Shown here in pieces: positions 31,865 to 38,250 of a DNA stretch of 39,571 nucleotides. The translations under genes were made by a program, and so were the position numbers. How positions within the stretch are numbered: position 1 is the first letter of the stretch; each line of letters starts with the position of its first letter. Under the pieces are notes generated by a model. The model had not been told where the DNA came from and ran no database searches. It saw only the letters and a program-made list of their open reading frames with translations. The stretch lies in contig NZ_AZGA01000012.1 in assembly GCF_001436375.1 (NCBI RefSeq), positions 1-39,571 on the forward strand, read 5' to 3'. The stretch comes from Agrilactobacillus composti DSM 18527 = JCM 14202 (GTDB lineage: Bacteria; Bacillota; Bacilli; Lactobacillales; Lactobacillaceae).

Positions 31865-32440
31865 CTAAAATGCGCCAGGTGTGAAGCCTGTTGGCTGTTG
31901 TGTTGGATTTTGAGTTGGGAATGGCTGGGTGGTTTGTTGAGGTTGTTGTGTTGCTGCAGGCGCAGGCGTTGGAGCTGGTGTTGATGCCGGTGCTGTTGTG
32001 TTTATTTCACGCCGATCCACAAAATAATCTACTTGATTATTCGTGCGTTCCTTCCCCTGATTATTGGTATATTCATTGACGATAATATGGGCGATACCTG
32101 TGGCACCGGCAACTTTGGTCCAATTCATTCGTAGCGGTTCACCTTTTTTCTTTTGACCAATACCAATAAAGAATTGAGACAATAACCCTTCGGTCTGGGT
32201 GTGCAGATACAAGTTATGCTTGATGACGGCTTTTTCCCCAGCAGGTGTTTGAACTGTTAAGTCCAGTTTTGCCATGTTGCAGGCTGGTAACTTGCTGTTA
32301 GGACCTGGCGTATATCGGCCCCGTTCCATGCTTGTGACTGTAAATGGATAGTCGCCTTCAGGGATAAGGGTAAAGCCACCATCATTTTCGATCGTGTCAT
32401 CCCAACCTAATTCGTGTTCTTGTTGTCCTTGATTATTCAA
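31865..32440 (-). CDS. DUF669 protein, likely single-stranded DNA binding
   Basis: 191 aa. The N-terminal ~135 residues show the DUF669 pattern: LGWDDTIENDGGFTLIPEGD, then YPFTVTSMERGRYTP, LPACNMAKLDLTVQTPAGEK and LSQFFIGIGQKKKGEPLRM. The C-terminal ~45 residues are a proline-, threonine- and glutamine-rich linker ending GFTPGAF. This is the layout of SSB proteins, whose tips bind partners. It is encoded next to the Sak4-like ATPase, a known partnership in phages, and no other SSB gene is found. SSB function is inferred. Confidence 0.82.
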   Translation of the reverse strand: MNNQGQQEHELGWDDTIENDGGFTLIPEGDYPFTVTSMERGRYTPGPNSKLPACNMAKLDLTVQTPAGEKAVIKHNLYLHTQTEGLLSQFFIGIGQKKKGEPLRMNWTKVAGATGIAHIIVNEYTNNQGKERTNNQVDYFVDRREINTTAPASTPAPTPAPAATQQPQQTTQPFPTQNPTQQPTGFTPGAF

Positions 32441-32451
32441 TGTGATTCCTC

Positions 32452-33573
32452 CTATTGTCGATTAGCTTTGATCATTTCAAAAACTTGTTCCCAGGCACCT
32501 ACCAGCACGCCTTGAATAAAGGCTGGGTCATAGTTACTGATAGGCGTTCCGGCCGGGTAATAACCCTTTTGGTTCACAGCAGTCATGATCTCTTCAGCAC
32601 TGACACCATTGGCTGCCATCAAATCTTGTAGTGGCTTAGGGATATTTTCTGGTTGGACTTGCGGATTTTGAGGCTGTTTGTCATCAGTCATGTCAAAAGG
32701 CATATCATCATCCGTCACTTTGATTTCACCTTCAATCTGCTTATCCTTGAATGGGTCTTCCTTTGGTGCTTCCGGTTGAGCCTCGGCCACTGGTGGGGTC
32801 GTCACAGGTGCAGGCGTTGGCTGCGGTTGAGGTGTAGAAGCTGGCTGGTTTGATTCGATAATGGCCTTAATCTCGTTGTAATCCATCTCGATTTCTTCAG
32901 GAAGATTATACCGATTCTTAGCGTCCCAACTTGGATGATGCTGAGTATAAATCACCCGCTTACCGCCCTGGGCCTTATTCTTACCCTTAGAAGCCCCTTG
33001 ACCATCCACATTGACTACCAGCGTCTTATAGTTGGCAAACAGTACCATGTCGGCCCATTCCTTAGTCATTGGGGCCGTCTTTTTCTCCAGTTTTAATTCC
33101 CAACGATCATAAGCACCCAATTCATCCGGCTGTTCAAATTTACGCATCATGGCATGGGCTGTGACCACCACATTGATGCCTTGGTCAGCTACATCACTCA
33201 ACTTATTCAATAGCCGGCCCCATTCTTCAGCCAGCATGGTATAGCCCTTGCCGTATCCAAAATCTTCGATTGAGTGAATATTGTTGCCTTTACCGATTAC
33301 ATAATCTTTAGCTAACTTTTCGGCCCAATCGGCAGTGTCAATCACATAGGTCTTGCATGGATGATTAGCGATAACATAGTCTGCTTGTTGAAACAACATG
33401 GTCCAGCTTGTTGGCTTATCAAATCTGGCCACATCCATAGATGTAGTGCTATCTTCGGTGTCAGAAAATAGAGGTTCTGGAAACTTGGCAGCCAGCGTGG
33501 ATTTCCCGATACCTTCCGGGCCGTAAATAACGACCTTTTTAGCCTTTGGAATAATACCTCTTGTAATATTCAA
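32452..33573 (-). CDS. RecA-like ATPase (Sak4-like recombinase)
   Basis: 373 aa. Walker A GPEGIGKST (18-26) and the DTEDSTTSMDVARF and TYVIDTADWAEKLAKDYV segments fit the AAA_24/Sak4 group of minimal RecA-like proteins. The ATPase core ends near residue 240. It is followed by a proline-rich linker and an acidic tail with a small helical C-terminal domain (PLQDLMAANGVSAEEIMTAV). The protein probably promotes single-strand annealing or strand exchange together with the DUF669 protein. ATG at 33573, directly next to the SbcC-like gene stop. Confidence 0.83.
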   Translation of the reverse strand: MNITRGIIPKAKKVVIYGPEGIGKSTLAAKFPEPLFSDTEDSTTSMDVARFDKPTSWTMLFQQADYVIANHPCKTYVIDTADWAEKLAKDYVIGKGNNIHSIEDFGYGKGYTMLAEEWGRLLNKLSDVADQGINVVVTAHAMMRKFEQPDELGAYDRWELKLEKKTAPMTKEWADMVLFANYKTLVVNVDGQGASKGKNKAQGGKRVIYTQHHPSWDAKNRYNLPEEIEMDYNEIKAIIESNQPASTPQPQPTPAPVTTPPVAEAQPEAPKEDPFKDKQIEGEIKVTDDDMPFDMTDDKQPQNPQVQPENIPKPLQDLMAANGVSAEEIMTAVNQKGYYPAGTPISNYDPAFIQGVLVGAWEQVFEMIKANRQ

Positions 33574-34884
33574 TTAAAATTCCCCTTCCTTCCAACTTAG
33601 TTGTGCTGCAGGTAGTTCAGCTTTAACTTGATCATCCCCATTGGCATGGCTATAGCCATCTTCAATGATGATGGAGCATTCATCACCCGTGCTGACTCTA
33701 GTGGCAATGGCCTGCAGGTCTTCTTGTTCCAACCATTGACCGAATTCTTTCAACGAGTCCAAATCCATTTGCTCCAGCTTGTCGATCAGCACAAAACCAC
33801 AATCTGGTTTCAATTTACGAACGATAGCTGTGGAGACTTTAAGTTGGTCAGAACTAGACATGTTATCCCATTTTTGCCCTTTGTAAGTTAACTCACCATC
33901 GACTACCGACAGCTCTGGTAACGGTAAATCCGCATTATCCAATAGCTTAGACTTAGCTTCCCGGGTATCTTCCAACTCCGTACTCAAAGCTTCATACTGC
34001 TTGATATATTCGCTGGCATCAGTCTCGGCCTTATCCTTATCTAAGTTGGCCCGGACTTTGCGATTGATCTCATCCACTGATTCAATATTCTTTTCCAGTT
34101 CATCAGTTGATTCGTCCCGTAACTCTAGCGCGGACTTCTTAGCGATAGTCACATCTGAAACGGTTTTTTCATGGATAACCTTCAAATCAGCTAACTGTTT
34201 CTCTAACAACGTCAATTGGTCCAATTCTTGTTGTGACCTAACTTCAAGTTGTTTGAGCTGTTCCCGCTTACGCTGATTCTCACCATTACGGGCCAAAATC
34301 TCTTGTTGTTTTTGAATCAATGTTGAAGCCGACACCAATTCCTTTGGAGCGTCTGGATAAAAGACTTGCTCCTTGGCAAATTTCTTCTTTTGGTCGGCAA
34401 TTTGTCCAATCGTGTGCCGTTTGCCATAGACTTCATTTTCTTTTTGTTCTAATTCGACCAATTGACTGCCAATACCAATGATTTGGAGCAGTGTATTAGC
34501 CTTCTCTTTACTGCTGGATTCCATAAACTTGGGCAGATCAATAGCCAGTTCTTCCACAAAACTATTCAACAAGTCTTGCCCGGCCTTTTGCCCATTAGGG
34601 TCAATCACTTTTAGCGTGCTGTTCTTACCTTTACGTTCCACGACCAGGCCATTATTCAAAGTTAAGTGAATATTAGGTGGCGTCACAGAACCCTTACGAT
34701 TAGGGTCACTAGGCCGGTAGCGATTGCCACCCAAGGCCCAAGCAATCGAATCCAGCACTGAAGTCTTGCCTTGATTGTTGTTGCCACCAATGATGGTCAA
34801 CCCTTTATCAGACGGCTCAACTTTAACGGCTTTGACCCGCTTCACATTTTCAATTTCAAACTTATTGATCTTCATTGACATCAT
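33574..34884 (-). CDS. SbcC/RecF-like ABC ATPase
   Basis: 436 aa. Walker A GGNNNQGKT (33-41) with the following SVLDSIAWALGG helix, a long central coiled coil (residues ~145-315) and a C-terminal SSSDQLKVSTAIVRKL signature plus CGFVLIDKLEQMD Walker B show an SMC-like ATPase. It is about half the length of SbcC and lacks an adjacent nuclease gene of the SbcD type. It probably supports recombination-dependent replication. Three possible ATG starts lie within 10 nt; the first has GGGGTG close upstream. Confidence 0.86.
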   Translation of the reverse strand: MMSMKINKFEIENVKRVKAVKVEPSDKGLTIIGGNNNQGKTSVLDSIAWALGGNRYRPSDPNRKGSVTPPNIHLTLNNGLVVERKGKNSTLKVIDPNGQKAGQDLLNSFVEELAIDLPKFMESSSKEKANTLLQIIGIGSQLVELEQKENEVYGKRHTIGQIADQKKKFAKEQVFYPDAPKELVSASTLIQKQQEILARNGENQRKREQLKQLEVRSQQELDQLTLLEKQLADLKVIHEKTVSDVTIAKKSALELRDESTDELEKNIESVDEINRKVRANLDKDKAETDASEYIKQYEALSTELEDTREAKSKLLDNADLPLPELSVVDGELTYKGQKWDNMSSSDQLKVSTAIVRKLKPDCGFVLIDKLEQMDLDSLKEFGQWLEQEDLQAIATRVSTGDECSIIIEDGYSHANGDDQVKAELPAAQLSWKEGEF

Positions 34885-34914
34885 TTCACCCCATTGTTTC
34901 TTTCTGGATACCAG

Positions 34915-35010
34915 TCATTTTCTCTTAAGTCTGCCTTGTACCAAGTACCAATTTCTAAAGAAAAACCTCTGCTTGAATTCATATGGATTAATATCAATGG
35001 TTAATCTCAT
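34915..35010 (-). CDS. Possible 31-aa basic peptide
   Basis: The ATG at 35010 has the best ribosome site in the area (GAGGAGG, 9 nt upstream), inside the 3' end of the membrane-protein gene. The peptide opens MRLTIDINPYEFKQRFFFRN and is rich in aromatic and basic residues. A competing frame over the same DNA gives a 33-aa peptide ending in ENDWYPERNNGVK whose stop overlaps the next ATG. One of the two is probably real, perhaps as a coupling element, or a longer gene has been disrupted here. Confidence 0.4.
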   Translation of the reverse strand: MRLTIDINPYEFKQRFFFRNWYLVQGRLKRK

Positions 35011-35122
35011 GATGCTTTTCCTCCTCTTTGTCCTCGAACGTTTCATCGAAAAATAACTCGTAGCGATGTTTCCAAAGTTGATAGACTGCAATGCCTACCA
35101 AAATCCAAAAACTTAGATCCAT
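34994..35122 (-). CDS. Single-span membrane peptide, 42 aa
   Basis: The ATG at 35122 follows GGGAGAGTGG. MDLSFWILVGIAVYQLW is a hydrophobic segment, followed by a highly acidic C-terminus (FFDETFEDKEEEKHH). It has the layout of small phage membrane proteins of the early region, and its function is unknown. Confidence 0.6.
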   Translation of the reverse strand: MDLSFWILVGIAVYQLWKHRYELFFDETFEDKEEEKHHEINH

Positions 35123-35162
35123 TAATTCCACTCTCCCATAGCCAGCCAGACCATTTTTATTT

Positions 35163-35429
35163 TTAAATTGAGTGTTGCTTGATAAAATCATTCAGTTCTT
35201 TTTTGCTGATAAGTTGATTGCCGCCAATTTGATACTGCTTGATATATGACGCCTTGAGCCAATTATCTAGGGTCGTTCTTGAGATATCCGCATAGTTAGC
35301 GGCACGCCCCAACTTCACAAATCCTTCTAGTTCGGGTTCTTGCTTAGGAAGGTTCTTATCCAGGGCTTGCGTGATCAGCTCAGCAAGTTCTGCCTTGAAG
35401 TCATCTGGCAAGTTAAGTTCTACCTTCAT
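35163..35429 (-). CDS. Helix-turn-helix DNA-binding protein (excisionase-like)
   Basis: 88 aa from the ATG at 35429, 8 nt after GGAGG. The C-terminal half is a MerR/Xis-type helix-turn-helix (KLGRAANYADISRTTLDNWL, about residues 41-60) followed by a GGNQLISKKELNDFIKQ wing and helix. The N-terminal half is an amphipathic, charged helix likely used for dimerisation. Such proteins may act as excisionase with the integrase or as an early regulator. Its location in the early lytic block fits excision, which is inference. Confidence 0.75.
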   Translation of the reverse strand: MKVELNLPDDFKAELAELITQALDKNLPKQEPELEGFVKLGRAANYADISRTTLDNWLKASYIKQYQIGGNQLISKKELNDFIKQHSI

Positions 35430-35445
35430 TTTCAACTCCTCCTTT

Positions 35446-35454
35446 TGGTATAAT
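35446..35454 (+). promoter_or_regulatory. Extended -10 promoter for the reverse-strand gene
   Basis: TGGTATAAT is a perfect extended -10 (TGnTATAAT). The -35 region is weak (TTCATT at 35425-35430, spacing 18). It points to the broken plus-strand gene starting at 35494 and overlaps the 5' end of the excisionase-like gene on the other strand. Confidence 0.55.
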
Positions 35455-35493
35455 TCTTGTAACTAAATTTCAAATGAAAGGACAGATAAGCGA

Positions 35494-35924
35494 ATGAATC
35501 AGCCTTTTAATTACGCTCAGGCATTATTCCTAAAGTTGCTGAAAACCCTAAGTTTTTAGAAGACACATTAGCCTTTCTTAATTCGTTCCCTAATTACTCT
35601 GATAATTTTGAAAATGAATCTAATAAGTCTGAAGATATCGCCGATCACGATGTACAAACCTCTAAAAAAGCTTTTTATGAAAGCCAAGCTCCCCAAGATG
35701 ACAATGTACATAACGGCAAACAACAAGAATTGTCGAAACAAGTAAGCGATATAGCATCAACTCTTTCTAAAAATTTTTCCACATCTGCAAAAATTAAAGG
35801 TCACGTCGTCGGGATAATTGGAGATGTCTTAATAGGAAGAATCATTGATTTAATACTTCAGAATCCAGAGCAAGCATGGAATATCACTAAACGAATTGCC
35901 TATTACTTAGTTTTTCGTCAATGA
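35494..35924 (+). pseudogene. Reverse-strand accessory gene disrupted by a one-base deletion
   Basis: The ATG at 35494 (after GAAAGGA) begins MNQPFNYAQ and then hits a stop 13 codons later. The frame at +2, open from 35511 without a start codon, reads GIIPKVAENPKFLEDTLAFL and continues for over 130 codons to 35924. Adding one G at CAGGC (35518-35522) joins the two into a ~143-aa protein. The middle is Asn-, Ser- and Asp-rich, and the end has a hydrophobic helix (HVVGIIGDVLIGRIIDLIL). No family is recognised. A shorter in-frame TTG start at 35730 could give a 64-aa fragment. Reverse orientation and an own promoter suggest a lysogen-expressed gene. Confidence 0.65.
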
Positions 35925-35952
35925 CATTTCCCCTAATTTCATTTTGTTACTC

Positions 35953-36096
35953 TTAACGCTCTCTGATTGCCGTAAAGAGTTCAGCGATGGCTGCCACCAT
36001 TTCTGGGCTTTTTTCAATGTCAGAATCTTGAATTAAATCAATGATGAATTGTGCAATTTCTTTTGCAGGATTTAGGTTGTCATCTTTAATTGTCAT
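35953..36096 (-). CDS. Small early helical protein, 47 aa
   Basis: The ATG at 36096 lies 7 nt after AGGAGG, which overlaps the stop of the Cro-like gene. The protein MTIKDDNLNPAKEIAQFIID followed by a D-S-D-I-E-K-S-P-E-M-V-A-A-I-A-E-L-F helix is acidic and helical. It is likely translationally coupled to the Cro-like gene and so among the first lytic products. No family is recognised. Confidence 0.65.
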   Translation of the reverse strand: MTIKDDNLNPAKEIAQFIIDLIQDSDIEKSPEMVAAIAELFTAIRER

Positions 36097-36108
36097 TTCG
36101 TTGCCTCC

Positions 36109-36315
36109 TTAGGCAATGTCCAGTACGCGATAAATTTTCCGTCGAATTTCAATTGACTTAGGCTGCATGTCGCCATGAATTGCTCGGCTGATCTGTTGTG
36201 GATTCTCATCAATCAATTGCGCTAATTCAGTTTGTTTCATGTTTTTCTTGAACAGCGCAATCTTGATTTGTGACGTGATTGCATTAGCAGTTTCAGTTAA
36301 TTTTTCCTCAGTCAT
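36109..36315 (-). CDS. Cro-like XRE regulator
   Basis: 68 aa with one helix-turn-helix (MKQTELAQLIDENPQQISRA, about residues 26-45) and little else. The ATG follows AAGGAGG. It is the first gene on the minus-strand lytic transcript, divergent from the CI-like gene, with three shared operator palindromes between them, which is the classic position of Cro. It would bind these operators and favour the lytic choice. Confidence 0.82.
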   Translation of the reverse strand: MTEEKLTETANAITSQIKIALFKKNMKQTELAQLIDENPQQISRAIHGDMQPKSIEIRRKIYRVLDIA

Positions 36316-36349
36316 TTTTACCCTCCTTAGTTATTTATTCATCAAGTTG

Positions 36350-36377
36350 TTGCTTTTTTTCTACCACATGTGATAAA
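36350..36377 (+). promoter_or_regulatory. Candidate promoter of the antisense RNA
   Basis: TTGCTT (36350-36355) and GATAAA (36372-36377) with a 16-bp spacer and a TG before the -10. Operator 1 (36362-36375) lies inside it, so the repressor would control it. It points away from the Cro-like gene, towards the small RNA. Confidence 0.5.
36362..36375. promoter_or_regulatory. Operator 1
   Basis: TACCACATGTGATA, one mismatch from the perfect palindrome of operator 2. It overlaps the spacer and -10 of the plus-strand candidate promoter for the antisense RNA. Confidence 0.75.
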
Positions 36378-36378
36378 A

Positions 36379-36408
36379 TTAGGGCATACGAAAATAAGCA
36401 TTTAACAT
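36379..36408 (-). CDS. Possible 9-aa leader peptide of the lytic transcript
   Basis: ATG at 36408, 5 nt after AGGAG, encodes MLNAYFRMP and then stops. Its ribosome site and start lie in RNA that is fully complementary to the candidate antisense RNA. Very short, so coding is uncertain, but the strong ribosome site makes translation plausible. Confidence 0.3.
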   Translation of the reverse strand: MLNAYFRMP

Positions 36409-36462
36409 TACTACTCCTAACTGTTCCTCGCCAAAGCAACGATATGAGTAGGCTTGTTTTTT
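36384..36462 (+). ncRNA. Candidate antisense small RNA of the immunity switch
   Basis: Downstream of the operator-1 promoter a ~79-nt region folds into a terminator-like structure: AAAATAAGC (36391-36399) pairs with GCTTGTTTT (36452-36460, one wobble), CTACTC (36411-36416) pairs with GAGTAG (36446-36451), and TTTTTT follows at 36457-36462. The 29-nt loop is not self-paired. The RNA would be perfectly complementary to the 5' leader of the lytic (cro) transcript. No match to a named RNA family is claimed. Confidence 0.5.
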
Positions 36463-36486
36463 ATTGCTTAATTACTTGATGATGTT

Positions 36487-36515
36487 ATTATCTACCACTT
36501 GTGGTAAATTGTCAA
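36487..36515 (-). promoter_or_regulatory. Lytic (cro) promoter
   Basis: On the minus strand TTGACA (36510-36515) and GATAAT (36487-36492) are separated by exactly 17 bp, an almost perfect sigma-A promoter. Operator 2 fills the spacer. It would give a ~165-nt leader before the Cro-like gene. Confidence 0.85.
36493..36506. promoter_or_regulatory. Operator 2 (perfect palindrome)
   Basis: TACCACTTGTGGTA is the best-matching site: its two arms are perfectly complementary apart from the centre. It sits exactly between the -35 and -10 of the lytic promoter, so binding should block lytic transcription. Confidence 0.85.
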
Positions 36516-36539
36516 CAAAAATATACCATTTGTGATAAA
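36509..36539 (+). promoter_or_regulatory. Repressor (cI) promoter
   Basis: TTGTCA (36509-36514) and GATAAA (36534-36539) with a TG extension before the -10 and a 19-bp spacer. It overlaps the lytic -35 on the other strand, so the two promoters exclude each other. Operator 3 overlaps its spacer and -10. Confidence 0.55.
36524..36537. promoter_or_regulatory. Operator 3
   Basis: TACCATTTGTGATA matches the consensus TACCAyNTGTGrTA shared with operators 1 and 2. Its centre is 31 bp (about three helical turns) from that of operator 2, so dimers on both could interact. It covers the -10 of the repressor promoter and could give autoregulation. Confidence 0.78.
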
Positions 36540-36571
36540 TTAACGTCATTGATATTCCTTGAGGTGTTGAT

Positions 36572-36898
36572 ATGACAACATTAGATCGAATTAAAAAAAT
36601 TTCAAAAGAAAAGGGCTGGTCACTACAAACAGTTGCTGAGAAAGCTGGTATCGGCAAAAACAGTATTTACCGTTGGGGTACAAAAACACCTACCACTGAG
36701 AATCTACAAAAAGTCGCTAAAGTCTTAGATGTCACTGTTGACGATTTATTGGGCCTAGAGAAAAATGAAAAGCCAAAGAAAGTAGATATTGACGATGATG
36801 ATGTACTTATGACCTTTGAAGGCAGACCCATACCTGATGAAGATCTCGAAATTATTAAACGGCTTTTGCGGGGTGCTAAGGATGAACGATCTCATTAA
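36572..36898 (+). CDS. CI-like phage repressor (XRE, ImmR type)
   Basis: 108 aa. Residues ~6-60 are an XRE helix-turn-helix (WSLQTVAEKAGIGKNSIYRW, then TTENLQKVAKVLDVTVDDLL). The C-terminus has the FEGRPIPDEDLEIIKRLL element found in ImmR-like repressors that are cut by ImmA-type proteases. No LexA-like autocleavage domain is present. It should hold the lytic promoter off in the lysogen through the three operators. Its stop overlaps the protease start by 17 nt. Confidence 0.87.
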   Translation: MTTLDRIKKISKEKGWSLQTVAEKAGIGKNSIYRWGTKTPTTENLQKVAKVLDVTVDDLLGLEKNEKPKKVDIDDDDVLMTFEGRPIPDEDLEIIKRLLRGAKDERSH

Positions 36899-37304
36899 TG
36901 ACCTTTTGAACTATGCCTTTGATCATGGCATTAATTTTATGCTCACCAGAGAACTAAAATCAAAAACTCCCTCACTGGCGGATCACGAGCAGAACATGAT
37001 TATCATCAACATGAATTGGTACAGACAAGCAGAATTGCCACGGGTAATTTCGCATGAAATTGGCCACATGAGAAATAAGGATGAAGGAGTATTATACTTT
37101 GCATCCCCTACTTCCCATATTAAAATCGAAGTAGCTGCTGATGTCCGTGGCCTTGAGATATTACTGCCCATGTATTATAACCGCTATTATGAATGCCCAG
37201 ACATGGATAACATTGATTTTAACACCGTCGTTGAGCAATTAGCCATTCCTGAACGCTTGTGGAAATATGTAATTGAAGTCACCCGGAATTACTTGGGTGA
37301 ATAA
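36882..37304 (+). CDS. immA: ImmA/IrrE-type metalloprotease
   Basis: 140 aa from the ATG at 36882, with an earlier in-frame ATG at 36816 being unlikely. The HEIGH zinc motif is at 58-62 (SHEIGHMRNKDEGVLYF), and the IEVAADVRGLEILLP helix supplies the expected acidic third ligand. Proteins of this family cleave the partner repressor when the host signals DNA damage or another stress and so induce the prophage. Overlap with the repressor gene on one transcript supports the pair. Confidence 0.9.
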   Translation: MNDLINDLLNYAFDHGINFMLTRELKSKTPSLADHEQNMIIINMNWYRQAELPRVISHEIGHMRNKDEGVLYFASPTSHIKIEVAADVRGLEILLPMYYNRYYECPDMDNIDFNTVVEQLAIPERLWKYVIEVTRNYLGE

Positions 37305-37309
37305 AAAAT

Positions 37310-37391
37310 CCCCAATCTGCGGCAAACAGAGAGAGGATAGGTACCTCCACTTGGGAAATACTGAACAATAATATTTTACCATATGGAGGAG
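37310..37391 (+). promoter_or_regulatory. Structured leader upstream of the surface protein gene
   Basis: CCCAA (37311-37315) can pair with TTGGG (37351-37355), enclosing a palindrome AGGTACCT. In addition CCTCCA (37344-37349) is complementary to TGGAGG (37384-37389), the ribosome site of the next gene. Alternative pairing could therefore hide or expose this site. Confidence 0.4.
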
Positions 37392-37396
37392 ACGAA

Positions 37397-38074
37397 ATGT
37401 ACATTTTCTTAGTTTTACTTGTGATAAGTGTAATTATCTTTTTACTGTGGCTCAATGCCAAACGCGAAGGAAAATCCACAATAATTAGCAACAAATATGC
37501 TTATATTTCTTTAGGAGTTGCCATCATAAGTCTTGGGGGTTGGGTTGGCCTGTCAACGACGCCAACAAATAATAATGCTTCGAGTGATACCAGTGTATCT
37601 TCTAAAAATGAAGAAACACCTTCTAGTTCATCTAATTCAGTCGGGAAGAATGCAACTGATTCAAAATCAAATAAAGATTCATCATCTGAAGAACCAAATG
37701 ATAATCATATCATTGATACATTAACCGATGAACAACGATCCACATATAACTCGAACATGTCTAACTCACTTGAAGAAGATAAAAATTTTGCTAACCAAGG
37801 TAAGGAAGAATTTAACTGGTCCTTGTATACTGATAAGATTATTGCTGATAGAAATACAGGTCTGGTTGCCTATGTGAACGAAGCATTCATCAACTTAGGT
37901 AACTCAGATAAGAAAATTGTGGCTAACTACATTCAAACTTTCGCAAAGGGTGAACTGGCACTCATGGATATATCAGTCCCCGGCACAGATTTTATTTACC
38001 TAAATATACATTATGGAAATGATAGAATTGGTCACTCGAAAGCATTTGCAATGAATGAATTCAAATGGAAATAA
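37397..38074 (+). CDS. Membrane-anchored surface protein of the lysogeny module
   Basis: 225 aa, ATG 5 nt after GGAGGAG. Two membrane segments lie at residues ~1-20 and ~35-53 (KYAYISLGVAIISLGGWVGL). They are followed by a ~60-residue Ser/Asn/Thr/Lys-rich linker (SSDTSVSSKNEETPSSSS) and a folded C-terminal domain of ~120 residues (FNWSLYTDKIIADRNTGLVA, then VPGTDFIYLNIHYG) that is probably outside the cell. Encoded between the immunity genes and the integrase, where superinfection-exclusion genes are often found. Function is inferred from place and layout only. Confidence 0.68.
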   Translation: MYIFLVLLVISVIIFLLWLNAKREGKSTIISNKYAYISLGVAIISLGGWVGLSTTPTNNNASSDTSVSSKNEETPSSSSNSVGKNATDSKSNKDSSSEEPNDNHIIDTLTDEQRSTYNSNMSNSLEEDKNFANQGKEEFNWSLYTDKIIADRNTGLVAYVNEAFINLGNSDKKIVANYIQTFAKGELALMDISVPGTDFIYLNIHYGNDRIGHSKAFAMNEFKWK

Positions 38075-38159
38075 CCAGATAAATGAAACCGATTACTTAA
38101 TTGCCAACAAGGGCGTTGGCGGTGCAAAAACTGGAGAACAAACTTACAACATCAAATAG
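38055..38159 (+). CDS. Possible 34-aa peptide overlapping the surface protein end
   Basis: An ATG at 38055 opens MNSNGNNQINETDYLIANKG, followed by VGGAKTGEQTYNIK. It looks protein-like but lacks a good ribosome site. It may be a coupled small gene or the remnant of a longer surface protein whose frame was lost near the end of the preceding gene. Low confidence. Confidence 0.25.
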   Translation: MNSNGNNQINETDYLIANKGVGGAKTGEQTYNIK

Positions 38160-38250
38160 ATTCAGTAATCTGTAACACTTTTAAGGAGGTGATGTAAAGC
38201 CATCAACCCTATTCCTACAAGTCCAGCCAGACCTTGTGGAGGAAAAACAA

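Noticed and set aside
38170-38192. A very strong ribosome site AAGGAGGTGATG before the integrase
   Set aside because: It is followed by ATG TAA, a start-stop pair with no reading frame. It may act as a ribosome stalling point, but there is nothing else to support that.
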